From Pelecanus crispus (Eukaryota > Chordata > Aves > Pelecaniformes > Pelecanidae), in NCBI RefSeq assembly GCF_030463565.1, contig NC_134646.1, positions 20,937,296 to 21,001,295 of the forward strand: a stretch of DNA of 64,000 bases, in the 5' to 3' direction. The notes below the pieces were generated by a model that saw nothing but the letters and a program-made list of their open reading frames with translations, was not told the DNA's origin and searched no databases. Of this stretch, positions 45,001 through 57,000 are shown piece by piece (position 1 is the stretch's first letter; each line of letters starts with the position of its first letter). The position numbers and the translations under genes are program-made.

Positions 45001-48000
45001 CGCAGGATATGCAGACATAACTTAATTTTTAGAAAGGAAAAAATCCTAACCATAAGATACATAAGTGTTACATATTTATGGTGATCAGTCAGCTTTCTGA
45101 TGCCCACTTTGTGCTTGAGGAACTCGCTGTTTGTATTTCTCATGCAATTCTTGTAGCCTGATGGAGGACCTTGGGTTTTATGTGTTCAGTTGTTAAAGTT
45201 CCCTAGCAAGCAATTTTGGTCTGGCTGAATAAGCAGAGGTAAGGTGCTGGTGTGGAAATGGACAAATGTTGCATGTCCATCCATGTTATTTTTAATCCTC
45301 AAATAGTTATTTATACAAATAAGTCAAGTTGTGGTATCCCTTTATATACAGGAATAAAAAAAGAAGGCCTGTGCTGACATGAAAATTTCTTGCCAGGCAT
45401 TGTCACATGGAGGTTTGCCTGAGACTTTGCTGGCTACTCCAGCTGTGGAGAGAGTATTTCCCCCAAACGATGTCATGTTACAAGATGTCTTCTTCATGCA
45501 ACAGCATTTTTAAGGTCAGCTGTTTTCAGCTGCCCTATTGTTGAAGAGGTAACAGATGTCTACAGGTGAAGCACAGCCCTTGTGTTTGTTAATTTTTCTT
45601 CCCCAAGCAAAAGATGTGCTTTCTCGGCCATCAGTGTCACTAGAATTCATGTTGTCTTAAGAAATTACTCCCTCCTGTATCCATTGGATCTTGCCTTCTG
45701 ATCTTTGAAGTCCTAGTATCACAGTGTGTGTGCAAAAATGTATAAGCCTTTGCTGACTGCAACTTTAAGCACTCACAACTGGGGCTGGGAACACATCAGA
45801 TCTTGTAGGCTAAACAGTGTTGGGAATGTCATCACCCAGCAGTGAGAGCTCCAGTAGAACCAGGGTGCTACATGCTTCTGAACCTGTCCTCAAAATTATG
45901 GCAGTAGGAGAGCTAAGGTTTTTCCACAATAGCAACTGAAAGTCAAAGACACCACTCAAGGAACAGCTCCATGAGCAGATAAAAAAATAATGCAGGTTGG
46001 TTGTGAACGGGGCTTTGCATCATGCCTTAGGTTCATGAAAGGCAGGTCCTGTTTGACCAACCTGATCTCCTTCTATTACCTGGTGACCCGCCCAGTGGAT
46101 GAAGGAAAGGCTGTGGATGTTATCTACCTGGACTTCAGCAAAGCCTTTGACACAGTCTCCCACAGCATTCTCCTAGAGAAGCTGGCGGCTCATGGCTTGG
46201 ATGGGCATACTCTTCGCTGGGTAAAAACCTGGTTGGGTGGCCGAGCCCAGAGAGCAGTGGTAAATGGAGTTAAGTCCAGCTGGCGACTGGTCACGAGCAG
46301 TGTTCCCCAGGGCTCCATTTTGGGGCCAGTCTTGATTAACATCTTTATCAACGATCTGGATGAGGGGATTGAGTGCACCCTCAGAAAGTTTGCAGATGAC
46401 ACCAAACTGGGTGGGAGTGTCGATCTGCTGGAGGGTAGGAAGGCCCTGCAGAGGGACCTGGACAGGCTGGACTGATGGGCCAAGGCCAATTGTATGAGGT
46501 TCAACAAAGCCCAGTGCTGGGTCCTGCACTTGGGTCACAACAACCCCATGCAATGCTACAGGCTTGGGGAAGAGTGGCTGGAAAGCTGCCTGGCTGAAAA
46601 GGACCTGGGGGTGCTGGCTGACAGCCGTCTGAACATGAGGCAGCAGTGTGCCCAGGTGGCCAAGAAGGCCAAGAGCATCCTGGCTTGTATCAGGAATAGT
46701 GTGGCCAGCAGGAGCAGGGAGGTGATTGTCCCCCTGTACTTGGCACTGGTGAGGCCGCACCTGGAATACTGTGTCCAGTTTTGGGCCCCTCAATACAAGA
46801 AGGACATTGAGGTGCTGGAGTGTGTCCAGAGAAGGGCAACAAAGCTGGTGAATGGTCTAGAGCACAGGCCTTATGAGGAGCGACTGAGGGAACTGGGGTT
46901 GTTTAGTCTGGAGAAGAGGAGGCTGAGGGGAGACCTTTTTGCTCTCTACAACTGCCTGAAAGGAGGTTGTATTGAGGTGGGTGTTGGTCTCTTCTCCCAA
47001 GTAGCTAGTGATAGGACGAGAGGAAATGGGCTCAAGCTGTGCCAGGGGAGGTTTAGGTTGGACATTAGGAAAAGTTTCTTTACTGAAAGGGTGGTCAATC
47101 ATTGGAAGAGGCTGCCCAGAGAGGTGGTGGAGTCACCATCCCTGGAGGTGTTCAAACGGGTAGATGTGGCACTTTGGGATATGGTTTAGTGGGCATGGTG
47201 GTGTTGGGTTGATGGTTGGACTGATAATCTTAGAAATGCTTTCTAACCTTAATGATTCCTAGTTTTACTTTCATTATAAATAATCCAGCCACCAAGCCAG
47301 GAAACATGAAAGTGCTACTCTACCCTTAATTGGTTTAGTGGTGGACTTGGTAGTGTTAGGTTAATAGTTGGACTTGATGATCTTAAAGGTCTTTTCCAAC
47401 CTAAACAATTCTATGATCACAGGGGATGGCAGGAGGTGGCCGTGGGCAGAGGCTGTGTGACACAGAGCCTGGGTGAAAGGCAACTGCAACCAGAAATCAG
47501 ATGGATTCTGACAAGAGGTTCAAACAGGGTGTGATTTTTGTGGCTGGAGTATGCAGATTTCTTCTACCCTGTTTCTCACCACAATGAGTGCAATGTTTTT
47601 TTGGTCCGTCTTTCATTGTTGGCTTTCTTTGCTGGCTTGTGATCTTTGTGTCTGCCAGAGGCCCCGCTGAGTGGGATGCCGTGGAGAGACAGAGGAAGTG
47701 CTCAGTAGTCTGAAAAGGGATCTGGCAGCCCCAGCGGGGGGTCTCCTACCTGCTGACTTGAGGCCAGGGGTACAGCAGCTGCCAAAATCTGTGTTAGGGC
47801 TATAGCTGTCAGTCATAGTGGCGCTCCTCTCCGAGGAGACAGTGATGCTCGTGCAGCTTGTTCTGAGCTCTCTGCGCTGGGCTTTGCACCAGTGCAGGAG
47901 TAAATGAGGCTGATGTCCTCAGAATGGGACATAAAACCAAGGCCCTGACCCTTGGTGGCTATCTTGATCCAAGATGTGTCACCCTCCTGCTAAGAGCAAG

Positions 48001-51000
48001 TGTGAATAACAACTCTGGGACAGCCTTCAGCCTTGGTAATTACTTTCTTCATACTCTGTGCAAAATGCCGCATCTTGAAGTCCACCAGTGTGTAGGCATT
48101 GCTAGTGCAACAGTAACTGGACTGTGTTGTCTTTTTTTCCCCTTTTAAATTTTCTTTTCTTTTTCTCTTTTGTCTCCTCTGAATAGCAATGCCTCTTACC
48201 CCTGTTGGGAAAAAGCATTTGGCTAGGTGAGCCACTGTTCTGATCTCGTAAGGCATGTTATCTGTCTTTTTGGATCCCCCATGTGTTTTTCTCCATCACT
48301 GGTGCTGGTGAGACAGAGGTGGTCTGGGAGTTCCTGCCCTGCTTCCTGGCACTTGATGTAGTACATCCCCGTGCTGGGTGACCTAAGATTGTAATCACTC
48401 GACTAAAACTGAGTCAGTGATTTGCTGCATCAGGACCAGAAAAACATTTGTTGCATTTTGTAACGTGCAAAAAAGCTCAAATGTTTACAAAACTTGCCTG
48501 GTCCTGACGTCTGTTTGGAAAATGGGGCTGTGGTGGGATCTGTGATTGGTACAACTCACCTACACCAAACTACGAGGATGATGGCTCTCCAGACTTGTGT
48601 CAAGTTCTTCATCTTGCTATGGTTAAATGTAGTGTCCCAATCCCTTCTGCAAGGGACTGTGAGGTTTTTAGCCACATATGAGAGCTACCAGCAGTGGGCC
48701 ACTCTGCCTGCTCCCGGCCCTGCTATCCCTTCTCTCCTTGCCACCCCTGTGCAGGCAGGGATTGCAGGCACTGGGTGTGAGTTGGTGCCAGGCTCCACAT
48801 GTTGCCACCCCATGGGAATGGTCATGTGACATTATTCTGTATTTTAAAGATGTTTTATATATTGACAATAATGCCATTGTGAATGTGCAGTTTATTTTGT
48901 TTCACTGCTACTATTTTTATGTCTGGTGTTTTGTCCCTCAGAAATAATTGCAATTTGCTCCATGTAACTAGGTTATGTTTGACATTGGTAACGTACCGAT
49001 AGTTCCTGTCTGACAGTGTCTGCTTGTAATCTGTGCCTAAGAAGGAATGTCCAGTCATCTCATCTCTTTCAGGAACCAGCATTGTCTGTTCAGATGTGCA
49101 GAGTGAACCCAGTGCTTGTTGGGCTTCTTGTTTTGGTTGATTTGGGTTTTTTATAACCAGATAAATGTCAAAAGCAATCTGGAATCTGTTGGATTCACAA
49201 ACAGTAAATAGATACCACGTTTCTAATGTGATCCCAGGTTTCAGAAACAGAAGAGGTTCTAATTTTGATATTCAGCATACAATAGAGTTGAAATTTTTTG
49301 CAGGAGAGATTTGCTCCAATTTAAGCAGCCACTTACAGCAGAGGATGATTTCCTGATACCTATGAATTAGCTATATACTGTGGCAGTATCTCCCCGTATC
49401 TTCATAAAAGGTCAGTCCCCTGGACACTCAGGTTTTCAGAAGAGTTTGGCACTGGGTGTAGTAAAGGTTTTCTGGAAATCCAGCCATTGGGATAATGAGC
49501 TGTTCTGAAAAAGATGGCTCAGATGTTTTATGCTGTTGATCTCCCATCCATGTTCAAACGATTTGCCTGGTATAGTTTTCATTGCTTCTCTCTGACAGTG
49601 AAATGAAACCTCTGTGCCTGCTGTTCAAAATCATACTGATGTCTTGCTGCCTTATCATATTGCATGCTGAGAATATTTTATGAGCTGTTGGTGATCCTCC
49701 TTGCAGTCTCCCACTTCCCCAAGCATCTCATCCTTGTTGCCGATCCCTGTCTGCAGTTATTGCCCCCTGAACTACATTACTTTGCTTTTTCTGTGCAGGC
49801 AGATCCTTATTTTGAGCCTTAGTTTCCCTGTTTCTGGATGGATCCTTTTGTGTTTCTTAGCTCTCTCACTGCTGCTCCAAATTTAGCATCATCTGCAGTT
49901 GTAATTAATATGCTGTTTGCCTTTGTTTCAGGTCATTAATTAGGAAGCTGAATAAAAATCTTCTGCCTATTGATTCTGGCATGTTCCCATAAATAGCATC
50001 TGTGCACAGGCACAGTGTACTTGGAAGCCTAGCAACCCCCCAGCTCCCTGTTTGCACAGTAGTTTAACCTCATGTGTCTTGTCTGTCTTGCATCCTCTCA
50101 CTGTCCCCGTGCACTGGTTCTCTCTCTTGTCCTTCTGCACAGGCTTACTTGTTGTTTTCTCTTCCTCCCTCATCCTCTTTGTTCCCTCTCTTAAATGCTT
50201 CTCCCACTGCTCAAGTTCAGAAGCATTTTACTTATGCTGTGCTCTGTCGAGTGAGCTCATGTTTGGAAATGCTCTGGTCAGACCTTATGCAGGGCTCCAG
50301 AGGGGAAAGCGTGCTACGTGCCCAGGGAAGTGATGTGTTGGGGCCCCACTCGCCATGGAGGCATTTCACACCAGTTTAATCCATTAAGCCATGGTTTGTG
50401 TGTTGCAGAGCTTCCGGGAGGGTGGGGGGGAGGCTCAGGACAATGGAAGAAGGAAGTAAAATTCCTATGTTTGAGGGTAATTCTGCCTTGATGTCTTGAG
50501 AAGGAGTAGGGAGAAACAAGGAGGAACCCACTTAAACATCTGCTCTGCTGGATTAAATCATCCTTCTTTGAAACAGATCCTGGTTTACCATCCAGTCAAA
50601 GGCAGCTCTGGACTGGGTGTTTGAGTTGTGTGGAGCCTGGAGCTCTTGGTACAGGCTCTGCTGTTTCAGGTATTTGCACCCAGGTCTCAAGACTTCTTCC
50701 ATACCTGCAGCAAGCCCTAAACCTCCTTGCAGAGTTTTAGGTCTTAACTGGGATGGCAGTTAGAGCTGTTGGCTGGGGACACTTGTTTTGTATGTGTTGG
50801 GGGTAGAGCTCTGGCCCTGGTAGAGGGCTTTGGCTGGTGCTGCAGCCTGGCTGCCTGTGCTCAAGGATCCAGTTGGTGGAGCAATGAGATCAAAGCTACC
50901 TCCTGGGCCTTTCTGCACAGCTGTGGGCACCTTCCTGGCTGCAATGGGCACCTGGATGGGCACAGCTGAGGACAGCTGTGGCATGTCTGTGACCATTACT

Positions 51001-54000
51001 GTAAAAGGAGGTCCAGAGGCTATGTTTCTAGGGAATTGTCCTGAAGCCAGTATGTTCAGATAAATGGGAGAAAAGTAAACTTGACCAAAGCTAAAGCTCC
51101 TGTAATCATTGCTTTGAGCAGACAGCGATTCAAAGGAAACAATAGCCAGCTGAAAACTATGTAAACTTTGGGCTCCACCACCTGTCCAGGCTAAGCTAGC
51201 TCTTGCTCTGGGGAGCAGCAGGCATGGCACACAGCATTCCCACACCATCCTAGGGGCTAGGGAAGATAATTGAGCTCTTGTTCTGAGTAAATTCTTGAAA
51301 TAAACCATTTTACAGTAGCAGAAGCAGGAGAAAAGGCCCAAGAGGGTCCTGCAGACCTGTGGAGCTCCTTGCCATGCAATGCCACAGTAGCCAGAAGGTG
51401 CAGAGGTATGTGAGAATGACACGTGCCTAATAACATGGGTATCTGTATTAACGTGTAGATCTGAACTCTCACACTGAACATGGTAATTGGGAGCTGATGC
51501 TGAGAAGGAGCTGCTTTTGGGTCTGTGTGTGGCAGGAGAACCCTACTGCAGGTGGAAGGCCATGGAGTCAGTGCTGGGATGTGTTCCCAGCCCATTGGTA
51601 CACTTTGGCTCCATGCCAGGCAGATGGCTCCCTGCCAGTGGCTCAGTGAAGCAGACATTCTGTGCTACCTTCAGTCCATGAGTGAGGCAAAACTGAATAA
51701 ACGATTGGAAAATGGCTTGAAAGGGTCTTCCTCCTCTCCCTCTGGCTTCAGTATTGTCGTGGTTTAGCCCCAGCCAGCAATTAAGCACCACGTAGCTGCT
51801 CGCTCACTCCCCCTACCCCGATGGGATGGGGGAGAGAATTGGAGGAGTTAAGAGTGAGAAACACTCCTGGGTTGAGATAAGAACAGTTTAATAATTGAAA
51901 TAAAGTAAAATAGTAATGATAATAACAATATAATAATGATAATAATAATAATAATATACAAAGCAAGTGATGCACAATGCAATTGCTCACTACCCGCCGA
52001 CCGATATCCAGACAGTTCCCGAGCAGCGATCGCTGCTCCCCGGCCAACCCCCCCAGTTTATATACCGAGCATGACGTCATATGGTATGGAATAGCCCTTT
52101 GGTCGGTTTGGATCAACTGTTCTGGCTGTGCCCCCTCCCAGTTTCTTGTGCACCTGGCAGAGCATGGGAAGCTGAAAAGTCCTTGACTAGCATAAGCAGT
52201 ACTTAGCAACAACTAAAACATCAGGGTGTTATCGACATTCTTCTCCTACTAAATCCAAAACACAGCACTGTGCCTGCTACTAGGAAGAAAATTAACTCTG
52301 TCCCAGCCAAAACCAGGACAAGTATGAAACTGTGAGCTTCAGAGTTCTAGCTTGCTTTTCACAACACCAGAAATACCAGCCTTAAGCCCACTGTCTTTCA
52401 GAGATCTGTTCATTGGCTGCTCTGTTTCCTCTGGCATCCCAGGTCTCTCCAGACAGCTTTTTCTGCTGTGTTAGCTTTCGCTTTTTCATTTTTTTCCTCT
52501 TGAAGTCTTCATTCCGCTATTTTTTTTTTTTCTTTCTTTTACTTTGGTATTAGCATGACACTACCTTTTGTCAGGTGGCTTTAGAGCTCCTGCTCAGGCT
52601 GCTGTACTGTTGGTGGAACTCCCACGCCCTGACTCTCTTGGACTCTGGCCCTGCCTGCCCAGCAGCTGTGTGTGCTCCATCCTGAGGCGTGTGGCTAGCA
52701 AGTCCGCACCAAGCCCTTTTCTAGCTCCATCTTCCTTATCCCTCAAGCACCTCTCATTTCACAAGCAGCTGTCTCTGTGCAGTCAGTGCTGGGGCTGGCT
52801 TGGCCTCCCGGTGAGGACAGCCCCATGGAAATGCCTCTTGGCCTCCCTGGGCATCTTGGGGAGGTGGGGGTGCTGCTAGCTTGCTGTTCTTCCTTCACAT
52901 CCATCATCAATGGCTGCTCACAACCTCCTATGCCACGCTCCAACACAGCCCTCTCCCAAGCTGCACTCTTGCCAGCCCTGCAGCACTGGTTGAGGGGAGG
53001 AAAAGCAGTATATTATTCCTCCTCAACAAGATGGTCATCTGTGCTTTGAATTCAGAGTCTCTTGTACTTGTGGTGCCTGTGATCATGCCTGAAGCCAATA
53101 TATATGGATAGCACAGCTCAGTCTTCAGTCTGTAGGTTAAGTTTGAAATGTTGTGGTTTCCTTCTGAGTGTGATCTTGCTTTGATAAGTCAGCCTGGTTA
53201 CAAAGTTAGCTCACTAGAACGCGCAGAAGGCTAATCTGGCTATTTTAGGAGCTTCCTCTTTGTACATTAAGTACCTCACTAAATTAAAAAGAACTGTATC
53301 ATTAACTGTTTGGATTTGAGGTTGTTTATTGGTACTTTTCTTGTGTTTTTTTCTTTTTTTTCCCTTTTTCTGGAATAACTGTGTTTTTTACTCTTTATTA
53401 GTTAGGAGACCTGTTTAGAATAGAATTATAGAATCGTTTAGGTTGGAAAAGACCTTTAAGATCATCCAGTCCAACCATTAACCTAACATTACCAAGTCCA
53501 CCACTAAACCAGTTAAGGGTAGAGTAGCACTTTCATGTTTCCTGGCTTGGTGGCTGGATTATTTATAATGAAAGTAAAAACTAGGAATCATTAAGATTGG
53601 AAAGGACCTCTAAGATGATCATTCCAATCATCAACCCAACACCACCATGCCCACTAAACCATATCCCAAAGTGCCACGTCTACCCATTTTTTGAACACTT
53701 CCAGGGATGGTGACTCCACCACCTCTCTGGGCAGCCTCTTCCAATGCTTGACTACCCTTTCTGTGAAGAAATTCTTCCTAATATCCAATCTAAACCTCCC
53801 CTGGCACAGCTTGAGCCCATTTCCTCTCATCCTATTGCTAACTACTTGGGAGAAGAGACCAGCACCCACCTCACTACAACCTCCTTTCAGGCAGTTGTAG
53901 AGAGCGATAAGGTCTCCCCTCAGCCTCCTCTTCTCCAGACTAAACAACCCCAGTTCCCTCAGCCGCTCCTCATAAGACCTGTGCTCCAGGTTAGTTACAG

Positions 54001-57000
54001 GTCTCAGAGGGAGTTTTCAGTGTAAGAAGAAGTTGGTATTAACTGAGCTGCTTTCCTCCACAGTGTAATCCTGTTGTGTTTCATGGAGATGTTAACCCCT
54101 ACACACACACTCCCCACCCCCCAAAAATGAGCCAGGTGGGTAAGTAGTGGCTCTCTTTGCATGTAGTTACTGTAGCTGTGCATAATTAATGTAAAATCAA
54201 ATGGTTTATAGTCCGATTTTTGGGTTGAGTTCATAATCTATTCTGCAAAGGAAAGCTTGGGACCTATCTTTACACAGCAAATATTTGTCATCTTGGCTAT
54301 TTACACATTGGGAATTAGTGGCCAAGTAATATTTTCAGGCACCCTAATTCCTGTAAGAACCACAGAAACCGGTATTACTGTACAGTGCATTTGTCTGGCA
54401 GGATTTGTTTCTGCTCCGGTCACTAAAGTCCTGAGTAATTGTTTTCATTTGTTTGTTTCTGGGGATGTTTCAGCCCTCAGAATTTATATAAGGAAAATTC
54501 CTGCTGTTATGATTCCTCCTCTGCAAAGCCTAAAAATGTGCATGTTGTGTGGGCATAAGGCCCAGCTGTTTTAACTTGATCGTTGCGGTAGTGGCTGGGG
54601 CTGCCAAGTCCCTGGGGGGCTGGAGAGGCCAGGAGGATGGAGCTTGTGGTCGTGGTCCAGGGAAGCCCTGGAAAAGCCCCATTTGATCAGGGTAGCATGT
54701 TTCTGGGAGGCTCTGAGGGTATATATCCTCAGTCTGGCACTCATTCTCGATTGGCCTTTCTGCCTTTCCGCTTGTCACAGATCTGTTCCCACAATTACAG
54801 TCATTTGAGTGATTTGGAAGGCCTTATTTAGTGATGTTTCTGCACAGCTCAACATCACATACAGAAAATGACAGGATAGGTTTTCCCTCATTTCATAGAA
54901 GTCAGAGTCATTGCACTGACAAGGCATGTGCAAGAACTGTAAGACTGCGGTGGAGACTGCAGTGTGAGGAGTTGTGGTGTTGGCATTTTTACTGATCTGA
55001 GAGTAATCTGTAAATTCAACAAAATCTGTAAATAACGTGCAAAGCGAATGAATGATTTTCAGTTCATTTCTGTGCCTCCCTTCAGGAAGCAGTCAGAAGT
55101 CTGAATTTGGCAATAAACTTCAGCGCATTGGACTCAACTGCACAGATGAGCCTTTTCTGGGAGTAGCTTGAACGCTGCAGCCTGCTGAAAAGGAGAATTG
55201 CCTCTTCTGGTGATGGTGTCCAAAGCGGGTTTTAGAGATGCATCATTTTTACTAGGACCATTCTGACTCCATTTGTCTGTTGCATTTTGTGAGAAAGGCT
55301 TTGGTTTGCTGTGCAGGAGATGACAGTAATTTGGTCCATGTACATAATGTGAAACAGTGTGAGTAAATCTGTTTTTGATGGATCCACCAGTGGAGCGGAT
55401 AAGGTCCATTTACTCCTTCAGTCTGCAGGGGTGACAATCAACATGAAATATGGTTGCCATTATTTTACCAAATATCTTTATATTATATTTTCTCTTAGAT
55501 GCTGTAATTTCAAGCACTGTGGGTTGGGAGTTGATAGAGGAACACAGTATACACCCACCTACATATACATATTTTTGTTTCCTTTTTGCAAAGATAGATG
55601 TTTTACATTACATACTGGGAAAAGCTGATTGTGAATTCCTTTCTAGCCACTGCATGTCTAACAAGGTTCCCTGCTGGACAGACTGTTGTGCAGACACAAA
55701 TTGAAAATCCTCTTTTGGGGATAGGGTTTTCCCTTTTTTGTTCCAGTAACTCTATTTAGGTATTTGAAGTAGGCTTTTTTAACCAAAACATGCCTGTGTA
55801 TGTAGGGTGGCAGGGAGCCCTGGCTAAACAGCACATCACTTCAGACCGTGCAAACTCATTTGAGGTTGTCCTGTAATATCCTTATTGTTTGAATCCACTC
55901 TTGTCTTAATTTTACGCTTGTAGAATGAGCTTATACTCTTTAGGCACAGTATGAGAAATCAACACCTATGGGAAGGAGACATAAGAGTGTATATATCATG
56001 ATAGCTGGATAGCTTGAATATGAGTAGTTTTAAGTGGTCCCATTTATTTGGGACTTATAAAATACTTTCCTCCTAGCTGTTCCCATTTTTTCTCCAGTCT
56101 CCCTCCAAAAGGAGGAGCAGCTCTAATACACTGTTCTTCCAACCCTTTCCCATAGCCTCCTCTTTTGTTGCAAGTTGAAACAACTCAGGCTATGGATCGT
56201 CCGTCACACAGGAATTCAAAGACACTAGAGACAAAACCAGCGAGCACAGATTCATAGCTCAAGCAGGCAGGCCCTCGTCCACTGTCTTGTTCTGCTGCCC
56301 CAGTTCTGCACCCAACCTGGGTGGCGGGTATTATTTTAAGCATGGGGGGTACACTGCAGGACACATGTGCTTGGGCTGTGTGTCTAGCCTGGAGCCACGG
56401 TGGTGAGTAAGGAACAGACTTGTTCCCGTGCTGTGTTGGCCATCTGAAAAAAATGCTCAAAACATGTTTATTTGGCCAATTTTTTAATTAAAGGAAGGCA
56501 TAGCAGTTCCTGAAACTGAGGGAGATGGTGAATGCTCCACTTCCTGGCACATTTTTATTATCGAATCATGAGCTCCTAATGATGAGAGAAACTCTGACAC
56601 AGCTCATATCTTTAGGGGTGGAACGTGATACTCTTAAACTAGCTGACAGATCAGACTTGAGCAAAGACCTGTGTGGAGGAGGCTGGCATTGTCCTGTTAG
56701 AAGAGTTGTTGCTACTCTTCTGACATGAGTGATGAACTCTCACTCCACTGTACTTGGTGAAGGCTGAGAACCTCACCTCCTGTCTGCCCAGCCTCATCTT
56801 TGGAGTGACCCTGCCAGGTGTTGGCAGGCAGGGGCGAGGATCATCTTTACGTCAAAGAAAGGAAAAATAATGGCAGTTGGTACAATCCTGCGTTTTGTTT
56901 TTGTGTCTTTCAGCATATTTCTGTTTCCTGATGACAGCCCTGGGCGTGACGGCTGGTGCGCATCGCCTGTGGAGCCATCGTTCCTACAAAGCCAAGCTGC

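Larger units (their letters stand above)
51755..52320 (-). mobile_element. Solo LTR of an avian endogenous retrovirus in SCD5 intron 1
   Basis: A 566-bp element bounded by TGTCGTGG and CCAGGACA on the + strand, i.e. TG...CA ends, and flanked by a 5-bp direct repeat AGTAT (51750-51754 and 52321-52325). Sense is the minus strand: an ATGACGTCAT CRE palindrome (52071-52080), then TATATAA (52064-52058), then an 18-bp palindrome near the expected start site, then an A/T-rich polyadenylation-like region. No internal gag/pol/env sequence adjoins it, so it is a solo LTR left by LTR-LTR recombination. It resembles LTRs I recognise as widespread in neoavian birds. The 5-bp duplication fits an ERVL-like element, but class assignment is tentative. 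Confidence 0.87.
33096..56913 (+). other. SCD5: SCD5 intron 1
   Basis: A 23.8 kb intron. It starts in the CpG island, with an A20 run at 33543-33562, and holds CR1 copies C (46.03-47.42 kb, +) and D (53.42-53.99 kb, -) and the solo LTR (51.76-52.32 kb). A perfect CTCF-core-like motif is at 38367-38379 and an unexplained 220-codon minus frame at 50760-51422. I recognise no nested gene in the rest. Confidence 0.85.
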
